From: a virus
Virus record (IMG/VR): IMGVR_UViG_3300007346_000154
Coordinates: 1-28,496 of that record
DNA: 28,496 bases
Direction: 5' to 3' (one strand)
Both the position numbers and the translations under genes were made by a program. Of the stretch, positions 1-7,474 are shown piece by piece; position 1 is the stretch's first letter, and the number at the start of each line of letters is the position of its first letter. Below the pieces are notes generated by a model, which made no database searches, was not told the DNA's origin, and was given only the letters and a program-made list of their open reading frames with translations.

Positions 1-1
1 G

Positions 2-490
2 GCAGCTGAAAAAGCAGGTATAAGTTATAACACTGCTAAAAAATACAAGTCTATAAAAACTAAAGGTACTGATGAGCAAAAAGAAGCTCTCCGCAGTGGC
101 CAGAAAAAGATCAGCACTGTCTATAAGGAAATTCAAGCAAAAGAAAAGCCTAAAGAAAATGTCCAAAGTAATGAGTGTGATATAGAAAAGCTACTCAAGG
201 GTAAAACAATCAAGACTCCGTATTTGCTTCTTTATTCTAAGCAAGAGGTAGAAACTGGTGAGGAAATGCGCACTTATTTATCTAACTGCAAGCCATATGC
301 AAATCTACTAACTTGTAGAGACTATATAATGAATTTAGTACATGGGAAATGTGATGAAGATGACTTTATGCAATTAAGACTAGCGTTAAAGCGTGTAATT
401 GGTGAGTTAGTTTTGACAGAGGAAGATAAAAATAATGCTGTTGATTATCTAAATAATTACATGAAGGAAAATAATATAAATCCAGCTTAA
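2..490 (+). CDS. ParB-like protein, C-terminal part (5' end outside window)
   Basis: The reading frame is open from base 2 to the stop at 490 and has no convincing start inside the window, so this is the C-terminal 162 residues of a longer protein. The first visible residues (AAEKAGISYNTAKKYKSI) look like the second helix-turn-helix of ParB/Spo0J/KorB-type proteins. They are followed by a segment on the pattern of LRSGQKKISTVYKEIQAKE, which resembles the end of that HTH domain in many phage ParB-like proteins. The remaining ~100 residues (mixed charged, helical, with CKPYANLLTCRDYI) are not recognised. In phages such proteins bind DNA and act in partition or transcription control; which applies here cannot be told without the N-terminus. 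It precedes the replication genes and is probably co-transcribed with them. Confidence 0.55.
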   Translation, partial: AAEKAGISYNTAKKYKSIKTKGTDEQKEALRSGQKKISTVYKEIQAKEKPKENVQSNECDIEKLLKGKTIKTPYLLLYSKQEVETGEEMRTYLSNCKPYANLLTCRDYIMNLVHGKCDEDDFMQLRLALKRVIGELVLTEEDKNNAVDYLNNYMKENNINPA

Positions 491-503
491 ATTAGGGGAT
501 TAA

Positions 504-665
504 GTGCTAAAAAATAAAACAATACCTAAGGATATACTACAAAGCTATATAGATTGTATACAGAGTAAGGAAGTAGACCTTGTGTTATTAGCAAAGTACC
601 TAGCAGCTAAAAGCAATGGTTTGTTTGAAGTAAGTATAATTAAAAAGAGAAAATCTAACTTTTAA
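504..665 (+). CDS. small hypothetical protein, 53 aa, GTG start
   Basis: A GTG at 504 lies five bases after an AGGGG ribosome-binding site (495-499) and opens a 53-codon frame beginning LKNKTIPKDILQSYIDCIQ. It sits 13 bases after the stop of the ParB-like gene and 10 bases before the next ATG, so it fits a tightly packed operon. The product is a short, basic, probably helical protein ending KKRKSNF. No family is recognised. The good ribosome-binding site and exact fit to the gap are the only support for it being real. Confidence 0.45.
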   Translation: MLKNKTIPKDILQSYIDCIQSKEVDLVLLAKYLAAKSNGLFEVSIIKKRKSNF

Positions 666-675
666 AAGGTTTTAT

Positions 676-933
676 ATGTCAAAAGAATATTCACTGATAG
701 CAACTCAACTTGCACAAAACATAGTTGGAGCGTGGAAACTCATTGGTGATAAAGGTTTAAGCCCAAAAGGTGTACAAGAGATAATAAATGCCAGTATTAA
801 GCCTACTCAAGCTCTTCTAAAGTTAGCAGAGAATCATAATGTAAGTAATGCCTATTTTAAAAATAAAGTTCTAAAGCAGGTGCGAAATGATTTGGAGCAA
901 GAGAAAAATAACATTTTATCGGAAGGAGTATGA
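676..933 (+). CDS. hypothetical protein, 85 aa
   Basis: The ATG is preceded by AAAAGG at a good distance. The product is small and almost wholly alpha-helical, with charged helices (LKQVRNDLEQEKNN) and no membrane segment, cysteine motif or known domain that I recognise. Its last codon overlaps the start of the replication initiator gene (930), and the initiator's ribosome-binding site GGAAGGAGT lies inside its 3' end, so the two are translationally coupled. Position suggests an accessory role in phage replication or its control, but that is inference from neighbourhood only. Confidence 0.6.
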   Translation: MSKEYSLIATQLAQNIVGAWKLIGDKGLSPKGVQEIINASIKPTQALLKLAENHNVSNAYFKNKVLKQVRNDLEQEKNNILSEGV

Positions 934-1769
934 AGCAACAATATAAGAAAGTTCCTAATAGTTGGAAGTTTATTAGAAGATATGACCAGCCTACTAAAAG
1001 GCTTTCTTCTAAAGCCATTGACATAATGTCTGTGGCTATGTATCAGGCGAACAAGTATAATCAAGCTATTTTGACGCATAAAGTGTTGAAGGAAGTTACA
1101 GGCAAAGAATACGATCAAAACCGACGATTGATAAAACAGTTGGAATATATTTTTAATATTCAATATTCAAGAAATTTAATAGAAGGTAAGAAAAAGTACA
1201 CTAACGTCTATAAACTAAAATTTACAAAAAATGCTGCTGAAATCCTAGACAATCCAGAAGCATATTTTGCAGAATTTGAAGATGACATTCCAGCAAAAGA
1301 ACGCAGCAAAATAGAGCAGCAAAAAGAACGCATTGACGCAGCAAATGATATAAAAGAGGGCAGCAAAAATGTTGCCTCAACGCAGCAAAAATGCAGTGCT
1401 AGCGCAGCAAAAATGCTGCCTTGTGGTCATCCACTACATATATATATAAAAAAATTAATATATATAATAAATAAAAAAACTAATGTCGATCTGGATATAG
1501 ATTTATACATGCAAATAATGGGTGTAAATTTGGCACCAATGTTTGCTGAAAATACTCCAGAGCAAATAGAAAATTTTACTCAGCTTTTAGCCAAGAATTC
1601 TCCTTTTAATTTTTATGATGATAGTTCACCTGAATCATTTAAAAAATTACACACACTACAAACATTTGCAGAATTAAAAACACCATACCAAACTGAATTT
1701 CAGAAATTAGCAAATAAAGTAAATGAGGAGTGGTACCATTCTTACAAAAAGAAAGAGGCTACATGCTAG
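930..1769 (+). CDS. phage replication initiator (lambda O-like arrangement)
   Basis: This 279-residue protein starts with a basic N-terminal domain (about residues 1-115, VPNSWKFIRRYDQPTKRLSSKAIDIM) of the type seen in winged-helix phage and plasmid initiators. Residues about 120-165 are a low-complexity linker rich in Q, A, S and K. This linker is encoded by the iteron DNA described in the origin entry. The C-terminal part is helical and acidic-to-mixed and would be the candidate helicase-contact domain. The gene overlaps the DnaB helicase gene directly downstream (stop TAG at 1767-1769, helicase ATG at 1763). Initiator gene containing iterons plus an AT-rich tract, followed by a helicase function, reproduces the O-P layout of lambdoid phages, although here the partner is a full DnaB rather than a loader. 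No specific family name can be assigned by eye; the role is inferred mainly from context and the internal origin. Confidence 0.65.
   Translation: MKQQYKKVPNSWKFIRRYDQPTKRLSSKAIDIMSVAMYQANKYNQAILTHKVLKEVTGKEYDQNRRLIKQLEYIFNIQYSRNLIEGKKKYTNVYKLKFTKNAAEILDNPEAYFAEFEDDIPAKERSKIEQQKERIDAANDIKEGSKNVASTQQKCSASAAKMLPCGHPLHIYIKKLIYIINKKTNVDLDIDLYMQIMGVNLAPMFAENTPEQIENFTQLLAKNSPFNFYDDSSPESFKKLHTLQTFAELKTPYQTEFQKLANKVNEEWYHSYKKKEATC
1291..1483. other. putative replication origin: seven iterons plus AT-rich tract inside the initiator gene
   Basis: Seven copies of a word close to (C)GCAGCAAAA(A)(T)(G) lie in the same orientation, beginning near 1290, 1303, 1316, 1338, 1360, 1382 and 1404. The last three are the best conserved (GCAGCAAAAATG) and are spaced 22 bp apart, about two helical turns; the first three are about 13 bp apart. 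Immediately downstream, about 1437-1483 consists of A and T with only one C, including ATATATATATAAAAAAATTA. The repeats are read in all three codon frames (AAK, RSK and QQK), so the DNA word rather than the protein is conserved. Iterons inside the initiator gene followed by an AT-rich unwinding element is the established plan of the lambda origin within gene O. No DnaA box was identified. Confidence 0.65.
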
Positions 1770-3136
1770 AAGATTTACAGCATAAATATGAAGAAATTAT
1801 TAGCAATGACGTTGAGCATGAGCAATTGCTACTAGGCTGTATGCTATCTGATGAAGTAGCTTTTGAACAAGCAGCAAAGATTCTCAAAGTAGATAATTTT
1901 GCCATTAAGCATAGTAAGCATATTTTTCATTTATTACAGTCAGCTTATGAGAAAGGAGAAGATAAAGCCTATTGCAATCAAAAGCTAAATTCCATTACTG
2001 AAACTGATTGGAAAAGCATAGATTCAAGTATGCGATTAACTAGGCAGGAATATGTAACAACTTCTTTGACAAAAGCTATAACCATTCCAAAAATAGAGGC
2101 TTGTGTTGAGAGCATGCTAAAGAAAATGCAGGAGCAGTATATCAGGCGTACAATGTATGCAAGATATATAGATGCACTAGAGAAACTACTTGATACCAAA
2201 AGCTCCGAAGGAGTTCACAATGTAGTAAATTCTGTCGTAGATGATAGTAAATCAAATCTAGAGTTACTTGCTATTGATAACCAAGAAGAAACCTTTTTTC
2301 AGCAGGCTTTACGAATATTAAATACCAAAGAAGCAAAGTCAATTAGCACTGGATATAAGCAATTAGATAAAATCATAGGTGGTTTTAAAGGAGGTCAGCT
2401 AATTACTATTGGAGCAGGTACTGGCATGGGAAAGAGTGCATTTGCTGTTAATATAGCTCTGAATATTTTGAGGCAAGAATATGGAGTAGCAATATGGTCA
2501 TTTGAAATGGATGAGTATGAGGTAGTACAACGTTTATTCTCAGTGCAAACTGGTAAGTCTTATAAGACAGAAAGATACCAAGAAGAAAGATATAACTTGA
2601 TTAGAAAGTTTTTAGAAGAATTATCTCAAGAATTGATAATACGTACCCAGCCAATAAAAGATTTAAGCTTATTTTACCTTGATTGCCAAAAAGGAATGAA
2701 AAAGAAAAATTTAAAGGTAGTAATTATTGATTATTTACAATTGATACATTTATCAGGCTCAAACAAAAAAGCAACTAGAGTAGCTGAGATTGAATATATT
2801 ACTAACAGTTTTAAGAATATTGCCAACGAGCTAGGTTTGGTAATTATCATACTTTCGCAATTATCTAGAGAACATCAAAGAAGAGAGGATAAAACTCCTA
2901 TCTTATCGGATTTAAGAGATTCTGGTTCAATAGAACAGGATTCAAATATTGTTATGTTCTTGAGTAATTTACCTGAAAAATTAACTCCAAGAATCAGTTT
3001 TAGTAAATGGGAAAAACCTATGGCTTTACATGTTTCTAAAAACAGGTCAGGAAGTACAGGCTTTGTGAAATTCAAATATACTGGATATATAACGAAGTTT
3101 ACAGAGTTGGTAGAGGATGATGCCGTGGTGGCTTAG
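1763..3136 (+). CDS. dnaB: replicative DNA helicase, DnaB family
   Basis: The protein unwinds DNA at the phage fork as a hexameric ATP-driven 5'-3' helicase. Residues about 1-100 form the helical N-terminal DnaB domain (EHEQLLLGCML, then IFHLLQSAYEKG). The C-terminal RecA-like domain begins near residue 195 with STGYKQLDKIIGGFKGGQL. Walker A is GAGTGMGKS (Lys about residue 224), Walker B is VVIIDYLQLI (Asp about 323), and the downstream LSQLSREHQRR and RDSGSIEQDSNIVMFL segments are the usual DnaB motifs. The 457-residue length fits the family. I chose ATG 1763 over an in-frame ATG at 1730 because GAAAGAGG stands just upstream of 1763 and it gives a short overlap with the initiator gene; 1730 would add 11 untypical residues. 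Confidence 0.95.
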   Translation: MLEDLQHKYEEIISNDVEHEQLLLGCMLSDEVAFEQAAKILKVDNFAIKHSKHIFHLLQSAYEKGEDKAYCNQKLNSITETDWKSIDSSMRLTRQEYVTTSLTKAITIPKIEACVESMLKKMQEQYIRRTMYARYIDALEKLLDTKSSEGVHNVVNSVVDDSKSNLELLAIDNQEETFFQQALRILNTKEAKSISTGYKQLDKIIGGFKGGQLITIGAGTGMGKSAFAVNIALNILRQEYGVAIWSFEMDEYEVVQRLFSVQTGKSYKTERYQEERYNLIRKFLEELSQELIIRTQPIKDLSLFYLDCQKGMKKKNLKVVIIDYLQLIHLSGSNKKATRVAEIEYITNSFKNIANELGLVIIILSQLSREHQRREDKTPILSDLRDSGSIEQDSNIVMFLSNLPEKLTPRISFSKWEKPMALHVSKNRSGSTGFVKFKYTGYITKFTELVEDDAVVA

Positions 3137-3162
3137 TAATGTAAATTTAAAAAGGATTAATT

Positions 3163-3993
3163 ATGAAAAGAAAAACACAAGAATATAAATCTCCTGAAGG
3201 TTTTTATAATACAAGAGAAGCAGCTTCTGTACTTAATTTATCAATGACATCGATACAGACAATGTGCCGACAAGGAATTTTAAAATCTCGTAGAATATTC
3301 AACAAAAAACAATCGCCAGTTCTTGTTTATGTTGATGAAATACATGCATTAAAACAAAAAAGAGAACTAAAGAAAAATACTAAAACAGAAAAGAAAAATA
3401 ACGTTTCTAAAAATATTGACATCGAAAATTATCTGAACTCAAAACAGGTAGCAAAAATATTGGGTATTTGTGTACATTCTGCTCATAAATTGTTTCATCA
3501 AGGTTATATAAAAGGTTTGCAGCATACTCCTAGAGGTCGTTTGTATTATGACAAACAGTCGGTAGAGGATTTTATAAACAAACATTTAAAAAATAATGTT
3601 CAAACAGTAAAAAATAGCATTGTCTCAAATGAATCTTCTATAGAAGTAGATAATCAAACTCAGGAAAGTATACAAATCACAGAACAAAATGAATCAAAGG
3701 CTCAAAATGTATTAGATTTTTCTGATGCTAAAAAGATCTGTGAATTTACAGGTTCTTATACAAACATTATAAAAGCATATCCTGAGTTAATTCAAAGATT
3801 GAGAGAGTCTATTAAGGCTTATAAAGATTTTGATGCTCAAGATGGTTTAAATGGAGCATCTGCGCATAAGTGGTTAAGGTTGCATGGATATATAGCTGAA
3901 AATAATACATATTTTGATTTCTTGCTTGAGTGTATAGTAGATGACATTAGAGAATTAGAGTTCTTAATGTCTTATAAAAAGACAAATTACTAA
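3163..3993 (+). CDS. DNA-binding protein with two excisionase-like HTH domains
   Basis: The 276-residue protein carries two similar MerR/excisionase-type winged-HTH segments. The first, about residues 14-60, reads FYNTREAASVLNLSMTSIQT followed by a turn and GILKSRRI. The second, about residues 90-135, reads YLNSKQVAKILGICVHSAHK followed by GYIKGLQ. In this fold the first helix-turn-helix reads DNA and the G(I/Y)(L/I)K stretch starts the wing. A lysine-rich linker (60-88) separates them. A Q/N/S-rich linker (about 150-185) leads to an unrecognised helical C-terminal domain (about 185-276). Start is supported by AAAAGGA. Such proteins act as excisionases or transcription regulators; a two-HTH version in the replication operon could bind direct repeats. 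The duplication suggests an internal domain repeat. No specific target can be named. Confidence 0.7.
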   Translation: MKRKTQEYKSPEGFYNTREAASVLNLSMTSIQTMCRQGILKSRRIFNKKQSPVLVYVDEIHALKQKRELKKNTKTEKKNNVSKNIDIENYLNSKQVAKILGICVHSAHKLFHQGYIKGLQHTPRGRLYYDKQSVEDFINKHLKNNVQTVKNSIVSNESSIEVDNQTQESIQITEQNESKAQNVLDFSDAKKICEFTGSYTNIIKAYPELIQRLRESIKAYKDFDAQDGLNGASAHKWLRLHGYIAENNTYFDFLLECIVDDIRELEFLMSYKKTNY

Positions 3994-4009
3994 TTAAAAA
4001 AGAGGGTAT

Positions 4010-4300
4010 ATGAAAGAAGCCAAACAAGAAGATAGGTTCAAATTGCTGTATGCTATAAGTAAAATTGACGAGAATTTTCGTGGAGTAAAAAGTAATTTAA
4101 TAAGATTAGGAGCTTTTATAGAACCTGACAAAATTGAAGAAGAATATTTACCAACTATAAATAAATTGTTGAAGTTGGCGGAGGAGATGGAAGCATTATG
4201 GCATTTATCGAATAAAATGTTGACACCCGATGATACCTTTGAAGAAGTAAATGCATTTGAAGATTATTACCAGAACAGGGAGAAGGAAGGAGATGTATAA
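4010..4300 (+). CDS. hypothetical protein, 96 aa
   Basis: The gene starts 16 bases after the previous stop with a strong AGAGGG site. The product is acidic, helical and soluble, with a C-terminal run of glutamate and aspartate (TFEEVNAFEDYY, NREKEGDV). No known domain is recognised. It lies between the double-HTH gene and ssb, which suggests an early or replication-linked function by position only. Confidence 0.6.
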   Translation: MKEAKQEDRFKLLYAISKIDENFRGVKSNLIRLGAFIEPDKIEEEYLPTINKLLKLAEEMEALWHLSNKMLTPDDTFEEVNAFEDYYQNREKEGDV

Positions 4301-4353
4301 TAATATGGATTGTACAGACTTTTATAGAGAAACGAAATTTAAAGAGGAATAAC

Positions 4354-4791
4354 ATGTCAGGCAGTTTGAATAAAGTCATATTAATTGGAAACCTAGGCAA
4401 AGACCCAGAAATTAAAACTACCAACGAGGGAAAAGAGATTGCTAATTTTAGCATTGCAACAACTGAAAGCTGGAAAGACAAATCTAGTGGTGAGAAAAAA
4501 GATAAGACCGAGTGGCATAGAGTAGTATGCTTTAATGAAGGTCTAGTACGCGTAATTAAAAATTACGTTAAAAAAGGAACAAAGCTTTATCTTGAAGGTC
4601 AGCTACAGACTAGGAAATGGACAGATAAAGGTAATCAAGAAAAATATACAACAGAAGTTGCTTTGCAAGGTTATAATTCAAATTTAGTATTGCTTAGTTC
4701 AAATAGTAAAGAATCATCAAAAGGGCAGGGAAGTAACCAAAATAGCAACGCTACACCTGATGATGACCTAGACGATGAAATTCCATTTTAG
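4354..4791 (+). CDS. ssb: single-stranded DNA-binding protein
   Basis: This is a typical bacterial/phage SSB of 145 residues. The N-terminal OB fold (residues 1-110) contains LNKVILIGNLGKDPEIK, the IANFSIATTESW strand pair, TEWHRVVCF and the KGTKLYLEGQLQTRKW segment, all in canonical order. A Ser/Asn/Gly/Gln-rich linker follows, then the acidic tip DDDLDDEIPF, which in SSBs recruits partner repair and replication enzymes. The intact DDEIPF tip implies the phage SSB still engages host or phage SSB-interacting proteins. AGAGGAA stands upstream of the ATG. It forms, with DnaB and the initiator, the replication set of this operon. Confidence 0.97.
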   Translation: MSGSLNKVILIGNLGKDPEIKTTNEGKEIANFSIATTESWKDKSSGEKKDKTEWHRVVCFNEGLVRVIKNYVKKGTKLYLEGQLQTRKWTDKGNQEKYTTEVALQGYNSNLVLLSSNSKESSKGQGSNQNSNATPDDDLDDEIPF

Positions 4792-4799
4792 GAGGAAAT

Positions 4800-5174
4800 A
4801 TGGCAAAATATTATATGATTGGTATGAATACAGGTAAGGCATATTCACAAGAAGAATTCCTTGTATTATCAGAGCAAGAGATGATAAATGAACAGGCCTT
4901 TATACCATTAACATCTCATGCAGAAAAAATTAAAAAAAAGATTCAATATAGACTACCAAAGGTATATGAAGATTTTCCAGATGAATATGAATATGAAGTT
5001 AATCCAGAGAACCAATGCCAAGGGCTAAAGATATGGGCAAAAAAGCAGGGACATAATAGTTTCAAGGGATTTGTGCAATATTCTGATCATTTTAAAGAAT
5101 TTTATTTAACAATGGACGGAATAACTTATACTCCTTTAAAAGATGCTTTTAATATAAAGCCAGTTATTTCATAA
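4800..5174 (+). CDS. hypothetical protein, 124 aa
   Basis: The gene begins eight bases after ssb with an AGGAGG site, so it is surely translated in the same transcript. The product starts AKYYMIGMNTGKAYSQEEFL, has a charged middle with an acid-rich patch (VYEDFPDEYEYEV) and ends in a beta-rich segment (FKEFYLTMDGITYTPLKDAF). It has no membrane segment and no motif I can assign. Coupling to ssb suggests, without proof, a DNA-metabolism or early accessory role. Confidence 0.65.
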   Translation: MAKYYMIGMNTGKAYSQEEFLVLSEQEMINEQAFIPLTSHAEKIKKKIQYRLPKVYEDFPDEYEYEVNPENQCQGLKIWAKKQGHNSFKGFVQYSDHFKEFYLTMDGITYTPLKDAFNIKPVIS

Positions 5175-5185
5175 AAATAGTTACT

Positions 5186-5362
5186 ATGTTAAAAGACATA
5201 ATCTATACAATATATTTACTAAGCTTTGCCCTGCCATTCTTTAAGATGTTTAATGTACCAGTAATAAAGGACTGGTCATGGTTTACAGTAATAGCTCCGT
5301 TCTGGGCAACAACATGCATAGGATTAATTGTTGGTTGGTTTGTGTTGTTGTTAAAAAAATAG
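5186..5362 (+). CDS. small two-helix membrane protein, 58 aa
   Basis: An ATG 11 bases after the previous stop opens 58 codons ending TAG. The product has two hydrophobic segments, about residues 5-20 (IIYTIYLLSFALPFF) and about 33-55 (VIAPFWATTCIGLIVGWFVL), separated by VPVIKDWSW, and ends KK. The DWSWF-APFW pattern resembles small phage proteins often annotated as transmembrane Fragile-X-F-like. A holin-type role is also conceivable from size and topology, but no endolysin is adjacent. There is no clear ribosome-binding site, so expression may depend on coupling to the upstream gene. Confidence 0.5.
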   Translation: MLKDIIYTIYLLSFALPFFKMFNVPVIKDWSWFTVIAPFWATTCIGLIVGWFVLLLKK

Positions 5363-5375
5363 TCCATAGAAATAT

Positions 5376-5428
5376 CGTTATGGGAATTCCCGTAACGGCT
5401 TCAATTCAAGCCAATCTCCTTATTTTTT
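5376..5428 (+). terminator. two hairpins and a T-run closing the replication operon
   Basis: Bases 5376-5397 are a near-perfect palindrome: arms CGTTATGGG and CCCGTAACG around AATT, with only a U-G wobble if transcribed. It is followed at once by a second hairpin at 5397-5412 (GGCTT, loop CAATTC, AAGCC) and by TTATTTTTT at 5419-5427. About six to eight bases separate the second stem from the T-run, so the terminator is not ideal. The palindrome could instead be a dimeric protein operator for the promoter just downstream. Confidence 0.5.
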
Positions 5429-5433
5429 AGCTG

Positions 5434-5442
5434 TGGTATAAT
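5434..5442 (+). promoter_or_regulatory. extended -10 promoter before the ParB-methyltransferase gene
   Basis: TGGTATAAT matches an extended -10 (TGN-TATAAT). Transcription would begin near 5449, only about ten bases before the ATG at 5460, so the message would be nearly leaderless. No good -35 is seen. A short inverted repeat (TGTGGT at 5432-5437, ACCACA at 5455-5460) brackets the start point and may be an operator. Confidence 0.5.
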
Positions 5443-5459
5443 AAAAAAGAAAAAACCAC

Positions 5460-6656
5460 ATGCTAAATTGGACATCTAAAACTATTCAAATATCAGAATT
5501 AAAAGAATATGAGCATAATCCTCGTAGGATAGGCCAAAAAGAGTTTGAAAAATTAGTAAGCTCTATAAAAGAAGATGGTTATCACCAGCGTATCATAGTC
5601 AATCAAGACAATGTTATTATAGGTGGACATCAGCGTAAGAAAGCTCTACTTGAAGCTGGATTGAAGCAAAGCGATACAGTAGAAGTTCTTATTCCAGACC
5701 GCATACTCACTCAAAAAGAATTAGACCGAATAAATATCAGGGATAATTTATCATTTGGTGAGTATGACTTTGATATACTTGCTAACAGATTTAATGTTGA
5801 AACTCTTGTAGATTTCGGTTTGCCTGGAGATATGCTAGTTGGTTTTGATGATGATAATCTACTCGCTGATTCAGAGGATAGCCCAGAATTAGAAACTTTA
5901 CCAGCAAATCCAAAAACAAAACTAGGTGATGTCTATATATTAGGTAATCATCGCCTGATGTGCGGAGATAGTACCAATCCACAGCATGTAGATAAACTCT
6001 TAAATGGTGCAAATCCAATATTAATGGTAACTGACCCACCTTATGGAGTTAACTATAATCCAGAGTGGCGGGAGGAAGTAGATAAAGGAGATAGAAACAC
6101 AGGCAAAGTATTAAATGATGATAGATATGATTGGAGTGATGCATATGCATTATTTACAGGAGATATTGCATATATTTGGCACCCAGCATCCTATACACAT
6201 AGGTTTGCAGAAAGTATAGAAAATAACGGGTTTGAACTAGTTAACCTTATTATCTGGAATAAACAGCATTTTGTCCTCAGCAGAGGTGACTATCATCATA
6301 AGTTTGAGCCTTGTTGGTATGCAGTAAGAAAAGGCCAGAAGCATAACTGGCAAGGTCGGCGAGATCAATCAACTGTCTGGGATATAGATAATAATAACTA
6401 CGGAGCAAAGGCAAAAGAAGAGCAAACAGGTCATGGCACCCAGAAGCCTTTAGAATGTATGCTACGTCCTATAATTAATAACAGTAAGAAAGGTCAGTCT
6501 GTATATGACCCATTCGGTGGTAGTGGCACAACTCTAATTGCTTGTCAAAAGTCAGATCGTAATTGCTACATGATGGAACTCTCACCAGCATATGTAGATA
6601 TCATAATAAACAGATGGAAAAAAGAAACTGGTCAGGAGGCTATTTTAGATGAGTGA
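5460..6656 (+). CDS. ParB-like domain fused to DNA adenine/cytosine-N4 methyltransferase
   Basis: Residues about 5-90 form a ParB/sulfiredoxin-like domain (ISELKEYEHNPRR, then the VIIGGHQRKKALLEAG signature). After a linker, residues about 160-398 form an amino-methyltransferase: motif IV is DPPYGV (Asp about residue 192) and motif I comes later as FGGSGTT (Phe about 352), preceded by TQKPLECMLRPI. Motif IV before motif I is the beta-class order, which transfers methyl groups to exocyclic amino groups of adenine or cytosine. This fusion is common in phages and often guards phage DNA against restriction or marks it for packaging. No restriction endonuclease is adjacent, so it is probably an orphan enzyme. 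There is no Shine-Dalgarno site, consistent with the nearly leaderless promoter. It overlaps the next gene by eight bases. Confidence 0.92.
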   Translation: MLNWTSKTIQISELKEYEHNPRRIGQKEFEKLVSSIKEDGYHQRIIVNQDNVIIGGHQRKKALLEAGLKQSDTVEVLIPDRILTQKELDRINIRDNLSFGEYDFDILANRFNVETLVDFGLPGDMLVGFDDDNLLADSEDSPELETLPANPKTKLGDVYILGNHRLMCGDSTNPQHVDKLLNGANPILMVTDPPYGVNYNPEWREEVDKGDRNTGKVLNDDRYDWSDAYALFTGDIAYIWHPASYTHRFAESIENNGFELVNLIIWNKQHFVLSRGDYHHKFEPCWYAVRKGQKHNWQGRRDQSTVWDIDNNNYGAKAKEEQTGHGTQKPLECMLRPIINNSKKGQSVYDPFGGSGTTLIACQKSDRNCYMMELSPAYVDIIINRWKKETGQEAILDE

Positions 6657-7257
6657 AAAAATTGAACTAGATGAATTACAGATTAGAGATATTGAGACTT
6701 TAGCTGGCTATCTTACAATAAATAAAATAGCTGATTATTTAGGCATTGATGAGCGTACATTTCATAGATTAAAAAAAAGAGATGAGAGGGTACTGTCAGC
6801 ATACAGGAGGGGGGTGTCTCGTGCCGAGGGTATGGCATCAAATAATATAAGAAAATTCATGCAATATGATAACCAAGAAGAGGGCGAAGAAAAGCCTAAT
6901 ATTGCACGATTACAAATGCAGCTAGATGCTACTAAGTTTTATTTAAATACAAAGAGTAAGTGGTCTAAACAAGAAGAAAAAAAAATTAAATTTGACATTC
7001 CTGAAGGGGTAACTCCATTAGATATACTTGACAAGATAACAAACGAAATACGTGATGGAAATATTACTTTATCAGAAATCAAACAACTAATAGAGCTTGC
7101 TCAAGTAAGGCAGCAATTACTTGCAAAATCAGATTCAGAAGAGCAAGAGCAAAAACGCTATAGTCTTGAAGAGTGTTTGGAAATATCTGAGAAGTTACTT
7201 GGTGCAGCTGATATACTTGAAAAGAAACTAGGAAGAAAATCTAATGAACAAAATTAA
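6649..7257 (+). CDS. probable terminase small subunit (HTH DNA-recognition protein)
   Basis: The 202-residue protein begins with an HTH domain (about residues 15-60): ETLAGYLTINKIADYLGID, then TFHRLKKRDERVLSAYRRG. This is followed near residue 100 by ATKFYLNTKSKWSK, which matches the FYLKTxxxW segment typical of phage small-terminase-like HTH proteins. The remainder is charged and helical, suited to oligomerisation. Such proteins recognise phage DNA and hand it to the large subunit. An AGGAGG site lies inside the end of the methyltransferase gene, so the two are coupled. It is oddly 4.3 kb away from the large subunit because of an accessory block. Confidence 0.6.
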   Translation: MSEKIELDELQIRDIETLAGYLTINKIADYLGIDERTFHRLKKRDERVLSAYRRGVSRAEGMASNNIRKFMQYDNQEEGEEKPNIARLQMQLDATKFYLNTKSKWSKQEEKKIKFDIPEGVTPLDILDKITNEIRDGNITLSEIKQLIELAQVRQQLLAKSDSEEQEQKRYSLEECLEISEKLLGAADILEKKLGRKSNEQN

Positions 7258-7474
7258 ACAAAGCGATCCAGACTTTTATTTTGAACATATATATGAAAAT
7301 AAAAATCGCAATCATGATACAGCTAAAACTAGAAGCGTCTTTAAACCTAAGGAAGTTGAAGACTTAAAGAAAAGCCATGATTACTGGGAAAGTGCTAGGC
7401 TTAAAGCGTGGAGTGAGAGTTTTCAGGAATCTAAGAGGAAACGCAGTAGTGAGTCGTTTGAGTATTTACTATGA
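7244..7474 (+). CDS. hypothetical protein, 76 aa
   Basis: It overlaps the preceding gene by 14 bases, with AGGAAG suitably placed. The product is very polar (K, E, S, R rich; DLKKSHDYWESARLKAWSES) with no recognised domain or membrane segment. Its stop overlaps the start of the next gene as ATGA at 7471-7474, so the three genes form a coupled chain. Function unknown. Confidence 0.6.
   Translation: MNKIKQSDPDFYFEHIYENKNRNHDTAKTRSVFKPKEVEDLKKSHDYWESARLKAWSESFQESKRKRSSESFEYLL

Noticed and set aside
852-1163. 103-residue minus-strand open frame
   Set aside because: It is antisense to the well-supported initiator gene and has no recognisable features.
1291-1416. CRISPR-like array
   Set aside because: Repeats are about 9-14 bp, unevenly spaced, inside a gene, and without cas genes; they fit iterons.
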